Below are positions 1 through 7,564 of a DNA stretch of 9,824 nucleotides, piece by piece. Source of the DNA: an uncultured Gammaproteobacteria bacterium (GTDB taxonomy: Bacteria > Pseudomonadota > Gammaproteobacteria > Pseudomonadales > Pseudohongiellaceae); NCBI GenBank assembly GCA_903926285.1, contig CAIYIP010000409.1:1-9824 (forward strand), written 5' to 3'. The notes beneath the pieces were generated by a model. It worked only from the letters and a program-made list of their open reading frames with translations. It was not told the DNA's origin and ran no database searches. A program made the position numbers and the translations under genes. The first letter of the stretch is position 1. Every line of letters starts with the position of its first letter.

Positions 1-90
1 CCAGGACCCTATCAGTCCGTCGTTGCTAGGATGAACGCGATAATGGACGAGATGGAGCTGCTGTTGGACCAACAATCAGCACCTAAGTAA
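1..90 (+). CDS. C-terminal end of an unidentified protein (partial)
   Basis: The plus-strand frame starting at base 1 is open from the window edge to a TAA at 88-90 and gives 29 residues ending in QQSAPK. The visible tail looks like an amphipathic helix rich in Met, Leu, Asp and Glu, with no motif that allows a family call. No terminator hairpin is visible directly after the stop. It could be the end of a large gene whose body lies to the left. A chance open frame of this length is possible, but the helix-like composition and clean stop favour a real gene end. Confidence 0.5.
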   Translation, partial: PGPYQSVVARMNAIMDEMELLLDQQSAPK

Positions 91-156
91 TCATACTACC
101 CGTGCTTCCGTACGACATGCGCTCACCGACAGCCTTGGCGCAAAACAACAAGCCTT

Positions 157-567
157 CTAGATTCTTTGTTTTACTTTATTGGCTTTGGCATCGATGGCAG
201 ACACAATACCTTTGCCAAAAGTTAACTGAGCGTAAACCCTGTTATTGCCGGCAAAATTCCTGGCTGCGGCGCGGAGTTTGATATTACCGAGAATTGCTAG
301 ATCGGCGCCTGTCAATACCAACAAGATCTCGCAGCCGCTGGAAATAAAGGCTTCTCGTAGTGGCGTAATTTTCCTGAATACTTGGTCAAGCATACAAAAA
401 ATGCGAGGATTTTCAGTTTTCCTGAAACCAAACACAGGGGGCATGAACGCAGATGCAGAATTGCCAACAAATCCTGCCATGCCTTGAATAAAGGCAACAG
501 GGTGTTGCTGTGCTTGTAACCTGCAAGCTGAAGTGTGTCTGCCAGGTAATTCAGCAAGAAGTTGCAT
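157..567 (-). CDS. Possible hypothetical protein, 136 aa (weak)
   Basis: This is the longest open frame in the 545-base stretch between the plus-strand gene end and the caspase gene. I do not recognise a family. The product is basic, with two hydrophobic stretches (around residues 22-44 and 80-95) and an Arg/Ala-rich segment near residue 100. Only a poor AGG lies ahead of the ATG (base 567), very close to it, so translation is not well supported. A second minus-strand frame (312-581) is open across much of the same DNA, so this may be a chance ORF or a decayed gene. Nothing else is recognisable between 91 and 635 apart from the hairpin at 599-629. Confidence 0.25.
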   Translation of the reverse strand: MQLLAELPGRHTSACRLQAQQHPVAFIQGMAGFVGNSASAFMPPVFGFRKTENPRIFCMLDQVFRKITPLREAFISSGCEILLVLTGADLAILGNIKLRAAARNFAGNNRVYAQLTFGKGIVSAIDAKANKVKQRI

Positions 568-598
568 GAGCCTGAAAGCAATACGCTACTTTGGAAGT

Positions 599-629
599 AA
601 CTTGCCTGCTCGAGGAACAGGCAAGTTTT
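599..629 (-). terminator. Hairpin downstream of the caspase gene, candidate terminator
   Basis: A perfect 10-bp inverted repeat (599-608 and 618-627) surrounds a 9-base loop and starts 9 bases past the caspase gene stop at 636. In the minus direction the stem is followed by only a broken T-rich tail. On the plus strand it is followed by TTTT (626-629 partly within the stem). It may end caspase-gene transcription from the right and stop plus-strand readthrough from the left. The stem is certain; terminator activity is inferred. Confidence 0.45.
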
Positions 630-635
630 GCATAT

Positions 636-3239
636 CTAATTGTTATTTCTGAACAACACGTTATAGGCTCCGACGCCACCTCTATCCACTACCAGATGCT
701 GGTAGCTGGATTGCGGGCCACCGGTTGTGACATAGGTTTCTGCACTGAATGCTTTCACATCGTCCCGATAACGATCATGCAGGTATTGGCTCAATTCTAT
801 GGCAGTCACTTCACTGTTTTGATCCTGGTCTGCATAATGTCCGCGTATTGCCTCATCAAAGAAAGCTGCCAAATAACCGCCTGCCTGGAATTTGAAAGCA
901 ACTTGCGAGGTCACATCTTCTTCTGAAGAAAAGAGCCCCATTCTTCCGGGCGCTGACACAACATCTTTCGCAAAACCGCCACTGAAGCACGAATCAAATA
1001 CCAGCAATACTGTTCCTGCGTGAACACTATCGAGCAGCGCTCCCAATTCATCATCGAGCAGAGCACCATCATACAATTCAATCGACTCATCCATGCCATC
1101 TGGATCAGATGAATTGGGACCATCAGATCGCTCATACCGGCTGCCATGGCCAGAATAGAAAATTACCAGCATGTCATCCTCGTCGATATCGTTGCCAATC
1201 GTCGACAAAGCATTGCGGAAGTTGGCGTTGGTGGCATCTGCGTTGAGGAATGTGTAGGCATTTTCGGGATTCATGCCAGCACCACCGATAAGCGCATCTC
1301 TCGCACGCAGGGCATCCTGGTCAGTCAGATCCAGATCGTTATCGTCACCAGGATAGTCAGCCATGCCAGCAAATAAGCCGTAGATCTGCGATGAACCTGT
1401 GTTGATCGGAGCCGTCACTATTATGCTGCCACTGTCGCCCTGGCTCAACGACAGCGCGTATTCTCCCGTCGCATAACGAGCATAAGTAGTCGCCCGAATG
1501 CGATAACGTCCAGTTTCCTGCAACGTTACTTCAATGACAGACCTGTCGGTCCGACCGTCAAAATCATCGTTGTCGATTGCCTGGCCACTCGGCGTAATCA
1601 TCGACAGATAGGTATCGAACGCGCCTGAGCGCAAATCCACGAGAACAGTATCACCCGCGTTACCGCTGAATACGTACACATCTTCAAACTTGCCGTCTTC
1701 AGAAAGTTGGTCACTGGCCTCCAGGGCGCCTCGGGTGGATTCGCCTAGAGCCAGCGCTACCGAATCACGTCCACCATTACTTTGCTGCGCCGCACTTCCA
1801 CCTGAAGACTGATTGACTGCGAGATCATAGCTGCCTATTTCAGCAGCTCCGTAAGATGTTACGTGAACAGTATAAGTGCCGAGTTCGGAGAGCTGGGTGA
1901 CGATCTGGCTATGGCCTGTACCATCATCTGCATCATCTGCGTCATCGTTCACCTCAGTTTCGCCATTCGGGTTTTCGAGGATCAAATAAGTATCGAAGGC
2001 TGGAGACGAAAGATCTATGGTTACGGTTTGGCCCGGAGTACCCTGGAAGGTATAAGAATCGTGATATTCACCATCGCTGTAAGTTGCATCGTCAGAGGTG
2101 AGTGCGCCCGAGAGATTGAGGTTGGCGGCTGTATCCGAAGCAATTGCACTGGTCATTTCCAGAGTGTAATCACCGGTTGCGTCACTTTCATAACTGCTGA
2201 CTTCAACAGTGTATTCGCCGCTCTCGTCCAAATTCAGCGACAGCAACGACCGCTCGTAGCTGCCCTCGTAATCATCGTTGGTAAATAGTTCTCCAGAGGG
2301 AGAACGTACCTGCAGATAGGTATCGAAATTTGCAGACCTTAAATCAATTACAGCAGTTGCACCCGCTGAGCCATCAAAAGTATAGGTATCGGCATAACCA
2401 TAACCGGACAGTGTGGGATCGGAAGCATCGAGGCTACCTCTGGTCGGACCGCTTTCCGACCCGGTGCTCGTGCTCACCGAGCTCTCTGTGAACGTGACGC
2501 CGCCTGCTACATACAAGGTACTGCAATCCGTAGCATCATGATAAAGATCGGAATCAACTACCGAATTGGCCATGCCCTCTCCTGCGAAACGGGAGTCATC
2601 ACATTCACCGTCGTTAGCCCAGGTACTAAGGTCATCACCAAAGTCGATGCCACCAGTGCCTGCAACTGTTGAAAGGGGACTGCTGGTATTCAGATCAAGA
2701 CTGGCCCACTCTGAACTGCGGCTTTCGGTTATAACCAGTTTGGCCTGTGCACCAACTTCTACTTCGCCGTATGTGCCGATCCAGATATCGTAAATCCCGT
2801 TCGTTGGTTTTTTGAGCATGACACCAGGATTAGCATCGCCGGCATCACTGTTGTCATCACTGCAATGCCACTTGCCATTCGGATCGTTGATGACAAGGGT
2901 AGTATCCATGTCGCCCGAGACAAATATGCCAAGCTGCGATTCAGCTGAATCCAGCACGAGTTCAAAATCCGGACCAGCGTTGTAGATATAACCACTGCAA
3001 CCCGCACCTAGATCAGCTACCGCTGTTTCTCCACCGGGAACCACATCGACTACGTAGGGGTCGGGCAGGAACCCGCCCGATAGTTCGATACTACCAATGA
3101 GCGCTTCTCCATCTACATCCTGTGCAATGCCGATTGCAGGCATAGTCATGACCACCAGTAGGGAGGCTGCAGTTGCTGGCAACAAGTGTGTTGTGTGGAA
3201 TTTAGGCAAGCGGAAGGTAATATTTCTGTCGGTAGCCAT
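636..3239 (-). CDS. Exported caspase-like (C14) protease with four PPC domains
   Basis: The 867-residue product starts with a signal peptide: basic N-region, hydrophobic stretch 19-38, likely cleavage after IGIAQ around residue 40. A first PPC-like beta domain (about 57-172, with Cys81 and Cys126) is followed by a small module (about 199-247, motif WANDGECDD, Cys213 and Cys239). Three clear PPC repeats follow at about 265-363, 374-478 and 497-599, each with an FDTYL core. The C-terminal caspase/metacaspase-like domain (about 618-865) has the catalytic pair His698 in YSGHG and Cys751 in DSCFSGG. Residues 804-815 fit an EF-hand loop (D804, D806, N808, E810, T812, E815), suggesting Ca2+ use. By family knowledge this is a cysteine endopeptidase acting after export; the substrate is unknown. 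The start is chosen because it includes the full signal peptide; no good ribosome binding site is visible. It stands alone, downstream of a dead gene, so it probably has its own promoter. Confidence 0.93.
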   Translation of the reverse strand: MATDRNITFRLPKFHTTHLLPATAASLLVVMTMPAIGIAQDVDGEALIGSIELSGGFLPDPYVVDVVPGGETAVADLGAGCSGYIYNAGPDFELVLDSAESQLGIFVSGDMDTTLVINDPNGKWHCSDDNSDAGDANPGVMLKKPTNGIYDIWIGTYGEVEVGAQAKLVITESRSSEWASLDLNTSSPLSTVAGTGGIDFGDDLSTWANDGECDDSRFAGEGMANSVVDSDLYHDATDCSTLYVAGGVTFTESSVSTSTGSESGPTRGSLDASDPTLSGYGYADTYTFDGSAGATAVIDLRSANFDTYLQVRSPSGELFTNDDYEGSYERSLLSLNLDESGEYTVEVSSYESDATGDYTLEMTSAIASDTAANLNLSGALTSDDATYSDGEYHDSYTFQGTPGQTVTIDLSSPAFDTYLILENPNGETEVNDDADDADDGTGHSQIVTQLSELGTYTVHVTSYGAAEIGSYDLAVNQSSGGSAAQQSNGGRDSVALALGESTRGALEASDQLSEDGKFEDVYVFSGNAGDTVLVDLRSGAFDTYLSMITPSGQAIDNDDFDGRTDRSVIEVTLQETGRYRIRATTYARYATGEYALSLSQGDSGSIIVTAPINTGSSQIYGLFAGMADYPGDDNDLDLTDQDALRARDALIGGAGMNPENAYTFLNADATNANFRNALSTIGNDIDEDDMLVIFYSGHGSRYERSDGPNSSDPDGMDESIELYDGALLDDELGALLDSVHAGTVLLVFDSCFSGGFAKDVVSAPGRMGLFSSEEDVTSQVAFKFQAGGYLAAFFDEAIRGHYADQDQNSEVTAIELSQYLHDRYRDDVKAFSAETYVTTGGPQSSYQHLVVDRGGVGAYNVLFRNNN

Positions 3240-3266
3240 CAGGAAATCCCAGGATGAGAAGCAGGC

Positions 3267-3295
3267 AGAATATGATTACCAGCTGTTTCAGTCCA
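3267..3295 (-). promoter_or_regulatory. Candidate sigma-70 promoter for the caspase gene
   Basis: On the minus strand TGGACT (3295-3290) and TATTCT (3272-3267) lie 17 bases apart, each matching the consensus at four of six positions. Initiation would fall about 20 bases ahead of the ATG at 3239. The position fits well, but the match is moderate and such sites arise by chance. Confidence 0.33.
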
Positions 3296-3310
3296 GTACT
3301 GCCGGGCTAT

Positions 3311-4045
3311 TTATTCTTGCTTTAAGCGCTTGACCAGCCATATCGATAATTCGAGCAGGGATTGCTGCAGAATATTTTTGAATTTGTTGATGTCACACTT
3401 TCCCACACTGACCGTCTGACAGTTATTAAATGTTGCGAGCAAGACAAGTCTCGCAGCCAGCAGACGTATTTGGCTGGACAGACAAATTTTCGCCGTTTGT
3501 TCCAGCAAGGCCGGCGTAGTTACGGCTTTCGCTACAGCACCGGAATAAGTCACAGCGACCAGTTCGCCGGCTTCTGCCATATGGGGCAGCGTAACTGAAA
3601 GCGCTTTTTTAGGCCTTTGCGCAGGTAACTTGTCTCAGGCTCATTCACAACTCCATGAGCTCGGATATGGCACAAGGTCAGAAAGCGCCTGAACTCTTCC
3701 GGAGTCGGCACTGAAATATCAATATTCGCTGGCAATACTCTTTCGGGTAGATCGTAGATTTTCTGAAAACCACTGCGATGGCTTACAACAAGCTGACCCT
3801 GAATAAAAAGTTTTTACAGTTACTTGGCATCCACTACTACCAGCCGTCCGGGTTACGCATCTGACCCTTCTCAAAGTCCTTGGCCTGCAAGGACCCCTCA
3901 GCGCGGATACGATCGAGAGCATATTGCATCAACTTATGCTCGGGCTTATGCCAATGCTTTTCGCCTGCCCTCTGCCAAAAGGTAGTGCCTTGTCGAGACC
4001 CTGTGCATGAAGCGCGAGTCTTATGGCCTGAATGTAAGTAGTCAT
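3311..4045 (-). pseudogene. ycaQ: Decayed YcaQ-type winged-helix DNA glycosylase gene
   Basis: Pieces of one protein family appear in order on the minus strand but in different frames. An ATG at 4045 begins MTTYIQAIRLALHAQGLDKA followed by LPFGRG, the family N-terminus. A frame change leads straight to KHWHKPEHKLMQYALDRIR and AEGSLQAKDFE (about 3966-3860). After two TAG codons (3834-3839) and further frame changes come LFIQGQLVVSHRSGFQKIYD, LPERVLP and SYLRKGLKK (about 3812-3604). Another shift gives HMAEAGELVAVTYSG and then a C-terminal-like LLAARLVLLATFNNCQ, ending at TAA 3311-3313. YcaQ proteins are roughly 400 residues; here about 245 codons remain. About 100 residues are missing after LPFGRG, and the conserved YGYF region is missing after VTYSG. 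The family excises DNA crosslinks and alkylated bases. This copy cannot make the full protein. The family call rests on recognised motifs, not a search. Confidence 0.8.
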
Positions 4046-4070
4046 GAGGGGTATCCATACTGCTTCCGCA

Positions 4071-4099
4071 TTGAATTTGTAAGCTGCCCAACCTATGCT
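4071..4099 (+). promoter_or_regulatory. Sigma-70-like promoter for the VOC gene
   Basis: TTGAAT (4071-4076) and TATGCT (4094-4099) are separated by exactly 17 bases. Transcription would begin near 4106, leaving a leader of about 20 bases before the ATG at 4126. The site lies inside the gap that diverges from the ycaQ remnant, and it rules against an upstream TTG start at 4099, which would sit within the -10 box. Confidence 0.5.
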
Positions 4100-4125
4100 T
4101 GCGACTTTATTTTCGAGCCAAAATT

Positions 4126-4527
4126 ATGCCCCTGTTAAAAATGGAACACTATCTGGTGCTGACCGATGATATCGAACTCACCAAAACTTTTTACCAGGAT
4201 GTTATCGGGCTGACAGTTGGCTTTCGTGCCGATCTGGGCTTTCCAGGCTACTGGCTATATCTGGATGAGACGCCTGTTATTCATATAGCAGAGTGGGGAA
4301 CATACACAGCACATTCACATAAACAGGGAATTCCTGTCACGAGCCGTGGGGCAGGCACAGGCGCCTTCGACCATATTGCTTTTAATGGCTTTGACGCCGG
4401 TCAGATGATTGAAAAACTTACTTCGATTAATGTGCCATTCCAGCAGAATGATGTTTCTGCTGTGCGCCTAATCCAGTTATTTTTATTCGACCCAAACGGC
4501 ATAAAAATCGAACTTAACTATCGCTAA
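4126..4527 (+). CDS. VOC family (glyoxalase/dioxygenase-fold) protein
   Basis: The 133-residue product is a vicinal-oxygen-chelate protein with two beta-alpha-beta-beta-beta modules. It opens with MEHYLVLTDD, followed by FYQDVIGL, and has the FPGYWLYLDE and FDHIAFN strands and a closing DPNGIKIELN. Candidate metal ligands are His8, His53 or Glu56, His83 and Glu129, at the usual VOC spots. Members include glyoxalases, ring-cleaving dioxygenases and resistance proteins, so the substrate cannot be named. The start is the ATG at 4126: a TTG at 4099 in the same frame overlaps the predicted -10 box. No strong ribosome binding site is visible, and a second ATG lies at 4141. The next gene starts 62 bases later on the same strand, so the two may be cotranscribed. 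An AT-only hairpin (4525-4542) between them is not a convincing terminator. Confidence 0.88.
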   Translation: MPLLKMEHYLVLTDDIELTKTFYQDVIGLTVGFRADLGFPGYWLYLDETPVIHIAEWGTYTAHSHKQGIPVTSRGAGTGAFDHIAFNGFDAGQMIEKLTSINVPFQQNDVSAVRLIQLFLFDPNGIKIELNYR

Positions 4528-4589
4528 TTAAGCCGTTAATTAAACTGCTAACCAAATTACTAACCAATCTGAACGGATTCCACTCATTC

Positions 4590-5735
4590 ATGAAAACAAG
4601 TACTGATCGTATTCTGACTACACACGTTGGCAGTCTGCCCCGCCCTGCCGATGTAGCCGACCTGCTGTTGAGACGCGAACGAGGAGAAATTGTTGACGAT
4701 GCGCAGTTTGAAAGTGTTCTTCAAGCTGCGGTAAGAGCTGCGGTTGATCAGCAGATTGCTGCTGGTATCGACATCGTCAGTGATGGCGAACTGAGCAAGA
4801 TCGGCTACGCCACCTACATCAAGGACAGGCTGTCAGGCTTTTCCGGCAACCGGCCACGTAAACCAGCATTGGATCTGCAGCCTTATCCTGAATATATGGA
4901 AAAAATGGCGCTAAGTGCAGGTAAGCAAAACTTCAAACGGCTTTGCTGTACCGGGCCGATCAAAGTGCTGACAACCAAGCCGCTGGAATTTGACCTTCTA
5001 AACTTCGGATCAGCACTGGCAGGAACCACTGTCAGCGATGGGTTTATCAACGCGGCATCACCTGGCGTGGTTTCAGCCTTCCAGCCTAATGAATACTACG
5101 CCTCCCAGACTGATTACCTTGAAGCCATAGCCACCGCCATGCAGGGTGAATACGAGGCTATTGTCGACGCAGGGTTTATTTTGCAGGTGGATTGTCCCGA
5201 CCTTGCGATGGCACGCCATACCGGCTTTCAGGATCTCACCGAGAAGGAATTTCTTGCCCAGGCCATACGCCAGGTTGAAGCCCTTAACGCAGCCTTGACT
5301 AACATACCCGCTGACAAAATCCGCATGCATGTCTGCTGGGGTAATTATGAAGGCCCACATACCCATGACATCGACCTAATCAAAATCATGGACATCATCC
5401 TGAGCGCAAAACCGTCGGCGATACTCTTTGAGGCGTCCAACCCGCGTCACGCGCATGAGTGGGAAGTTTGGCAGCAGGCCAATATTCCTGAAAACAAAAT
5501 CCTGGTACCAGGCGTTGTCGATTCAACTTCCAATTATGTCGAACATCCCGAACTTGTGAGCCAGCGTATTTGCCAATATGCCAATATTGTCGGCCGCGAA
5601 CGTGTGCTGGCAGGGACCGATTGTGGCTTTGCCACTTTTGCTGGAGTCGGCAAGGTGGACAGCAAGATAGTCTGGAAGAAGTTGGAAACCCTGGCTGCTG
5701 GTGCTGCATTGGCCAGCAAGAAACTGTTCAGATGA
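4590..5735 (+). CDS. MetE-like cobalamin-independent methionine synthase family protein (single domain)
   Basis: The 381-residue product corresponds to the C-terminal catalytic barrel of MetE, about half the length of the full enzyme. It has the N-terminal THVGSLPRP motif (His12). The expected zinc ligands are His247 and Cys249 in MHVCWG, Glu281 in LFEASN and Cys345 in GTDCGF, and Asp201 lies in QVDCPDL. Zinc in this family activates a thiol for alkyl transfer. The relatives include methionine synthases and epoxyalkane:coenzyme M transferase, so the acceptor thiol and alkyl donor cannot be read from sequence. Without the N-terminal MetE domain, ordinary folate-polyglutamate methionine synthesis is doubtful. 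It follows the VOC gene by 62 bases and converges with the SnoaL/epoxide hydrolase pair. The ATG at 4590 is chosen because HVGSLPRP normally sits close to the N-terminus; the ribosome binding site is weak. Confidence 0.9.
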   Translation: MKTSTDRILTTHVGSLPRPADVADLLLRRERGEIVDDAQFESVLQAAVRAAVDQQIAAGIDIVSDGELSKIGYATYIKDRLSGFSGNRPRKPALDLQPYPEYMEKMALSAGKQNFKRLCCTGPIKVLTTKPLEFDLLNFGSALAGTTVSDGFINAASPGVVSAFQPNEYYASQTDYLEAIATAMQGEYEAIVDAGFILQVDCPDLAMARHTGFQDLTEKEFLAQAIRQVEALNAALTNIPADKIRMHVCWGNYEGPHTHDIDLIKIMDIILSAKPSAILFEASNPRHAHEWEVWQQANIPENKILVPGVVDSTSNYVEHPELVSQRICQYANIVGRERVLAGTDCGFATFAGVGKVDSKIVWKKLETLAAGAALASKKLFR

Positions 5736-5799
5736 CGGAGTGCTAGTCAAAGCAGCAGCGGTAACTCTTCGCTCCGCAATGCAGCGGTACGCGTCAAGC

Positions 5800-6237
5800 T
5801 CACATCGTAAATATCAGCCGGCCACCGCGCTGGCTGAAACGCCAACCTGCTTTTGTCAACACAAACTCATCGTGGTACTCGCCGATCAGTACGACTGGAT
5901 TTGCTTTAAAGCCGAATTTATCAGCCGGACTATTCGTACTACCGCTGAAGAGCGTGACATAACTAATGCCTTTTGCAATTTTAGTTGAGGTTATCTCAAC
6001 AACGATGTTCGTGATGAGATGCGTTGTGATCTTGTCTTGCGGACGGGATTTGAACGCTGCCAGTATTGCCGCTTTACCACTGACAAAATTATCCGGATCA
6101 GTAGGTCGGGCATACCGCCCATCTTCAGTGAACAAGGCGACCAGCTCTTCATGGCGGCCAGCATCGTTGAATACTGCAAACTGGTTGCACAGTTTGCTGC
6201 AGGCCAGTTCTGCACTTTGTGCTTCCTCTAACGTCAT
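5800..6237 (-). CDS. SnoaL-like / nuclear transport factor 2 fold protein
   Basis: The 145-residue product fits the SnoaL_4 / NTF2-like family: an N-terminal helical stretch (about 5-25), then HEELVALFTEDGRY, SGKAAILAAF, a central THLITNIVVEI strand and a closing GWRFSQRGGRLIF strand. The cone-shaped fold binds small hydrophobic ligands and includes isomerases, cyclases and hydratases; the substrate cannot be inferred. It is the second gene of a minus-strand pair, with its ATG 15 bases past the epoxide hydrolase stop. A clear ribosome binding site (AGGGAG, 7 bases ahead of the ATG) supports this start and translation from the shared transcript. It converges with the MetE-like gene over a 64-base gap with no obvious terminator hairpin. 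Confidence 0.88.
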   Translation of the reverse strand: MTLEEAQSAELACSKLCNQFAVFNDAGRHEELVALFTEDGRYARPTDPDNFVSGKAAILAAFKSRPQDKITTHLITNIVVEITSTKIAKGISYVTLFSGSTNSPADKFGFKANPVVLIGEYHDEFVLTKAGWRFSQRGGRLIFTM

Positions 6238-6252
6238 GCGTTATCTCCCTGT

Positions 6253-7413
6253 CTATAATCCAGCAAAAAAGGTCTGCAAATCCCTGGCAACAAGTTCGGG
6301 CTCCTCCCACTCCAGAAAATGGCCACCCGTGGTAGCCATGGAGTAGTGGACGACATTATGAGAACGCTCTGCCCATTCGCGTGGTGCGGGTGGAAACATG
6401 TCGTTCATACTCATCAGAAAACCTGTCGGCACGCTGATGCGATCGGTGTTGCCCCTGTTGCGTACCATCTCGTAATAAGTGCGAATAGAAGGACTGATGG
6501 TTTCTGCCACCCAGTAGAGCGTCAGTGTCGTCAATAAAAAATCCTTGCTGAACCGGTTTTCAATTTTGCCGCCGGTATCACCCCATTTGTGATATTTCTC
6601 GACAATCCACGCCGCCAAACCTGCAGGTGAATCATTGAGGCCATAGGCAAGAGTCTGGGGCTTCGAAGAATGTTGGCGCGCGTAGGAGAGTTCCGTGTTA
6701 CCGATAACGCCAGAGGCAGTCAGAAACTCGCGCTCGGCTTGTGTTGCGTTGTCAGGCGGCACTACAGGTCCTGCAACAATAAGCTGTGTAAGATGCGCCC
6801 CAATCAGTTGTTGTGGGTATCTCCGCGCCATCTGATCAATCGTGGTACCACCAAGATCACTTCCACGCACAGCATATTTTTCGTAACCCAATACCTCATG
6901 CATCAAGGTTGCCATGATGTCGGCGATTCCTTCCATGGCCAAACCTGACGTAGTTGTAGCATCGGAGAAGCCGAAACCCGGAAGCGAAGCTATCACGACA
7001 TGAAATGCCGGGACATCGGGCATGCCGTGCGCAGCAGGATCAGTGAGCAGTGGCAGCAACTTGAGCATCTGTACAAAACTTCCAGGCCAGCCATGCAGCA
7101 CCAGAATCGGAATGGCATCCCGGGCCTGGCTGCGTTGATGGATGTAGTGAATGCCAAGACCATTGATGCTGCTTTTGTAGTGGTTGAAACTGTTCAGCCA
7201 TTGTTCCTGGGTACGCCAGTCAAAATCGTTTGCCCAATACCCAATCAACTCCTGGAGATAAGCGCGGCTGGTACCATAGCTCCACTCGGAGTTGGCAATT
7301 TCATCCGGCCAGCGTGTATGTCGCAAACGGTAATTCAGATCATCAAGGACCGGCTGTTCTACTTGCAGGATTATTTTGTCGGGATCCGGACTCGTGCTGT
7401 CCTTGATATACAT
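6253..7413 (-). CDS. Epoxide hydrolase (microsomal type, EHN + alpha/beta hydrolase)
   Basis: With the ATG at 7413 the product has 386 residues. An N-terminal epoxide-hydrolase domain (about 15-110, with RLRHTRWPDE) precedes an alpha/beta hydrolase domain. The oxyanion-hole motif HGWPGS is at 107-112, the nucleophile Asp186 lies in RGSDLGG, a lid segment reads LTLYWVAET (about 297-305), and the catalytic His365 is in GGHFLEWEEPE. The acid position, often Glu in FPGE, is Asp338 here in MSMND. The family opens epoxides to diols through an alkyl-enzyme ester. An in-frame ATG at 7458 would add 15 residues, but it lacks a ribosome binding site, whereas AGGGGA precedes 7413, with its last A 10 bases upstream. 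The gene heads a two-gene unit with the SnoaL-like gene and lies about 150 bases beyond uppP. The natural epoxide is unknown. Confidence 0.92.
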   Translation of the reverse strand: MYIKDSTSPDPDKIILQVEQPVLDDLNYRLRHTRWPDEIANSEWSYGTSRAYLQELIGYWANDFDWRTQEQWLNSFNHYKSSINGLGIHYIHQRSQARDAIPILVLHGWPGSFVQMLKLLPLLTDPAAHGMPDVPAFHVVIASLPGFGFSDATTTSGLAMEGIADIMATLMHEVLGYEKYAVRGSDLGGTTIDQMARRYPQQLIGAHLTQLIVAGPVVPPDNATQAEREFLTASGVIGNTELSYARQHSSKPQTLAYGLNDSPAGLAAWIVEKYHKWGDTGGKIENRFSKDFLLTTLTLYWVAETISPSIRTYYEMVRNRGNTDRISVPTGFLMSMNDMFPPAPREWAERSHNVVHYSMATTGGHFLEWEEPELVARDLQTFFAGL

Positions 7414-7430
7414 ATCTTGTGCTTCCCCTT
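7405..7430 (-). promoter_or_regulatory. Ribosome binding site deciding the epoxide hydrolase start
   Basis: AAGGGGAA on the minus strand (around 7431-7424) is followed after about 10 bases by the ATG at 7413. The alternative ATG at 7458 has no purine-rich tract at a usable distance. The spacing is slightly long, so the choice is favoured rather than proven. Confidence 0.4.
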
Positions 7431-7564
7431 TTGTGAGTGACTGAATAGTCCGTGTCATGAATGCGGCAGAAACAATATTGAAATATGACCAGACTGAAGA
7501 GCATTCCCTTTCTCCAATGCAAGCCTGATACAGGTATAGCTCACGTGGTTAGATAGTTGCGGTT

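Noticed and set aside
911..2793. Open frames opposite to and within the caspase gene (911-1147, 1146-1376, 1863-2288, 2566-2793)
   Set aside because: They lie over a clearly coding gene with recognisable domains and have no family features of their own.
3362..3598. Plus-strand 78-codon frame across the ycaQ remnant
   Set aside because: The minus strand carries the family motifs; the plus frame is its antisense shadow with no motif.
3837..4091. Minus-strand 84-codon frame as an independent small gene
   Set aside because: Its last 35 or so residues are the YcaQ middle segment and the rest is the wrong frame of the YcaQ N-terminus, so it is part of the pseudogene.
4099..4125. TTG start extending the VOC protein by nine residues
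   Set aside because: The codon falls in the predicted -10 box, and relatives start near the MEHYLVL strand.
4525..4542. Inverted repeat TAATTAA-GCCG-TTAATTA as a terminator
   Set aside because: The stem contains only A-T pairs, so it would be too weak, and no T-tract follows.
5073..5750. Minus-strand frames opposite the MetE-like gene
   Set aside because: Antisense shadows of a well-supported gene; no ribosome binding sites or motifs.
5736..5799. CGGAG/CTCCG inverted repeat and duplicated GCAGCGGTA between the convergent genes
   Set aside because: Short, imperfectly placed and without a T-tract; likely chance.
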